A DNA stretch of 14,910 nt, taken from assembly GCA_947380285.1 (NCBI GenBank), contig CANCQD010000055.1, positions 1 through 14,910 on the forward strand, read 5' to 3'. Under the pieces are notes generated by a model. It was given only the letters and a program-made list of their open reading frames with translations, made no database searches and was not told the DNA's origin. Positions 13,664-14,910 of this stretch are shown piece by piece; positions within the stretch are counted from its first letter, which is position 1; each line of letters starts with the position of its first letter. This stretch comes from Burkholderiaceae bacterium. GTDB lineage: Bacteria; Pseudomonadota; Gammaproteobacteria; Burkholderiales; Burkholderiaceae. The translations under genes were made by a program, and so were the position numbers.

Positions 13664-14910
13664 AGCAGTGGCGAAGTGAGATGTGCTGCGTTCTCAAGAT
13701 AGTGGTGCCAATTTGGACGCTTTGCCCATGTCTCAGGATCAATGTAATCAGACTGCGCCAAGTATGACTCGATCAAGGTTTGAAGCTTTGAAGAAAAATC
13801 GATGTTATACACAATGAGGCTAATTTCAAAATTGAGTCGTAGGCTACGTTGGTCAAAATTAACTGAACCGAAGATGGCTGCTTTTTTATCTACCAGCAAA
13901 CTCTTCGTATGCAAAAGACCGCCATGAAACTCAGCAATATGCACCCCTGAAGTCAAGAGATCCTCGTAATAACTTCTGCTGCTCCAAGCAACCAGTTTTG
14001 AATCATTTAATTTGGGTACGATTAAGGTTACTTTTACCCCGCGTCTTGCAGTCGCCATCAGCGCTTGCATCAGCCCATCATCTGGACCAAAGTATGGAGT
14101 AGTGATCGTCAATTCTTCTTGTGCATCAATGATTGCCGACATCATCACTTGATACAAAATATCGTCACGATATACAGGCCCTGATGCAAGCTCCTGTGCT
14201 ATTGCCCCACCCTCACAAGGCGCTATTGGAGGCTTCCGATCTTTAAAGTTAGTAATCTTTGGATTATCAACACTCCAATCAAAAGAAAATGTCAACTCAA
14301 ACTGTGCCGCTACTGGACCCTCAACACGAACCATGGCATCAACCCATTCACCCACCCCAGAGTCTTGCTTGAATGTGCGCGGATCAACCAAATTCATACT
14401 ACCAGTCCAAACGACGGCACTATCAATCACAAATATTTTTCGATGCAAACGTATATCAGCACGACGAAATTGAAATCTTCCAATTTGGATAGGTAATGCT
14501 TCCGTTACCTCTATCCCCGCATTTCGAAAGCGAGCCGGCCATTTAGATTTAAACCAATCCTTACTCCCCAAGGAGTCTAATAAAACACGGCAGGCAACAC
14601 CACGCTTAGAGGCCGCAATCAAAGCTTCCCCCACTCGGTCGGCATCACCACCTAATGCCCAAATATAGAACTCAAGGTGAAGGCTTTCTTTCGCCTGGTT
14701 AATCTCATCAATAAATAGCTGCAGAATTTGCAATGAATTGGTAAATAACTCGACCTTATTTCCAGCAACTACAGGTGTGCCATTATTTGATTCTGCTAAA
14801 AGACTAAATGAGCGAGCTTCAATTGGCAGCTTCAGCTTATCCCCCGCATACAGAGACCGCATATCCTCGGTAATCTTTTCGTATTGGCGATTCATTCGGG
14901 TAATTTTTCG
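13660..14910 (-). CDS. cls: ClsA-type cardiolipin synthase (phospholipase D family), N-terminus outside window
   Basis: Membrane enzyme that makes cardiolipin from two phosphatidylglycerols. Both phospholipase D motifs are complete when counted from the ATG at 14895: His151-Lys153-Asp158 and His329-Lys331-Asp336. GSMNLVDPRTFKQDSGVGEW (165-184), ASGP (237-240), TTPYF (265-269), GGLLHTKS (325-332) and the terminal SPLL match ClsA-type enzymes as I recall them. That in-window ATG has no ribosome site. Counted from it, the first HKD motif sits about 70 residues earlier than in E. coli ClsA, and the two N-terminal membrane helices are missing. The frame stays open to base 14910, so the true start and helices most likely lie beyond the window. 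It is housekeeping and probably unrelated to the catabolic genes. Confidence 0.92.
   Translation of the reverse strand, partial: RKITRMNRQYEKITEDMRSLYAGDKLKLPIEARSFSLLAESNNGTPVVAGNKVELFTNSLQILQLFIDEINQAKESLHLEFYIWALGGDADRVGEALIAASKRGVACRVLLDSLGSKDWFKSKWPARFRNAGIEVTEALPIQIGRFQFRRADIRLHRKIFVIDSAVVWTGSMNLVDPRTFKQDSGVGEWVDAMVRVEGPVAAQFELTFSFDWSVDNPKITNFKDRKPPIAPCEGGAIAQELASGPVYRDDILYQVMMSAIIDAQEELTITTPYFGPDDGLMQALMATARRGVKVTLIVPKLNDSKLVAWSSRSYYEDLLTSGVHIAEFHGGLLHTKSLLVDKKAAIFGSVNFDQRSLRLNFEISLIVYNIDFSSKLQTLIESYLAQSDYIDPETWAKRPNWHHYLENAAHLTSPLL

Overview
The window looks like a chromosomal segment of a betaproteobacterium of moderate-to-low GC, most like a Burkholderiales member such as Polynucleobacter. 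This is judged from protein style and compact gene packing, not from a database match. It is dominated by a catabolic and transport locus, with two housekeeping-type membrane-lipid or membrane genes beside it. There is no tRNA, rRNA, CRISPR array, insertion sequence or phage gene, and no gene-free stretch longer than about 300 bases.

Left part (1-3379, minus strand): an operon transcribed leftwards in the order coxG-like, coxM-like, coxS-like, coxL-like. It encodes a three-subunit molybdenum hydroxylase (FAD subunit, 2x[2Fe-2S] subunit, molybdopterin subunit cut by the window edge) plus a CoxG-type SRPBCC protein. The active-site loop is not that of true aerobic CO dehydrogenase, so the substrate is probably an organic (hetero)aromatic or aldehyde.

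Centre (3380-5907, plus strand): a divergent control region with palindromes over a predicted promoter, then tetR, a single-domain VOC metalloprotein and a flavoprotein hydroxylase resembling 2,6-dihydroxypyridine 3-monooxygenase. The genes are spaced 14 and 9 bp apart. Mo hydroxylase plus pyridine-diol-type monooxygenase is the enzyme pairing used in nicotine/nicotinate-like catabolism, so the locus plausibly oxidises an N-heteroaromatic compound under TetR control.

Right-centre (5981-10636, plus strand): a complete branched-chain-amino-acid-type ABC importer (binding protein, two permeases, two ATPases). A strong intrinsic terminator/attenuator lies just after the binding-protein gene and probably makes binding protein exceed permease.

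Right part: a YqaA/DedA-like membrane protein on the minus strand, tail-to-tail with livF; then an acyl-CoA dehydrogenase and a class III CoA transferase (plus strand, 12 bp apart), which would activate and desaturate a carboxylic acid; finally a ClsA-type cardiolipin synthase on the minus strand, truncated at its N-terminus by the window edge. A working model (inference) is: import of an organic acid or heteroaromatic, hydroxylation by the Mo enzyme, a second hydroxylation by the flavoprotein, ring opening or further conversion (VOC protein or enzymes elsewhere), then CoA activation and acyl-CoA dehydrogenation. The substrate cannot be read from sequence.
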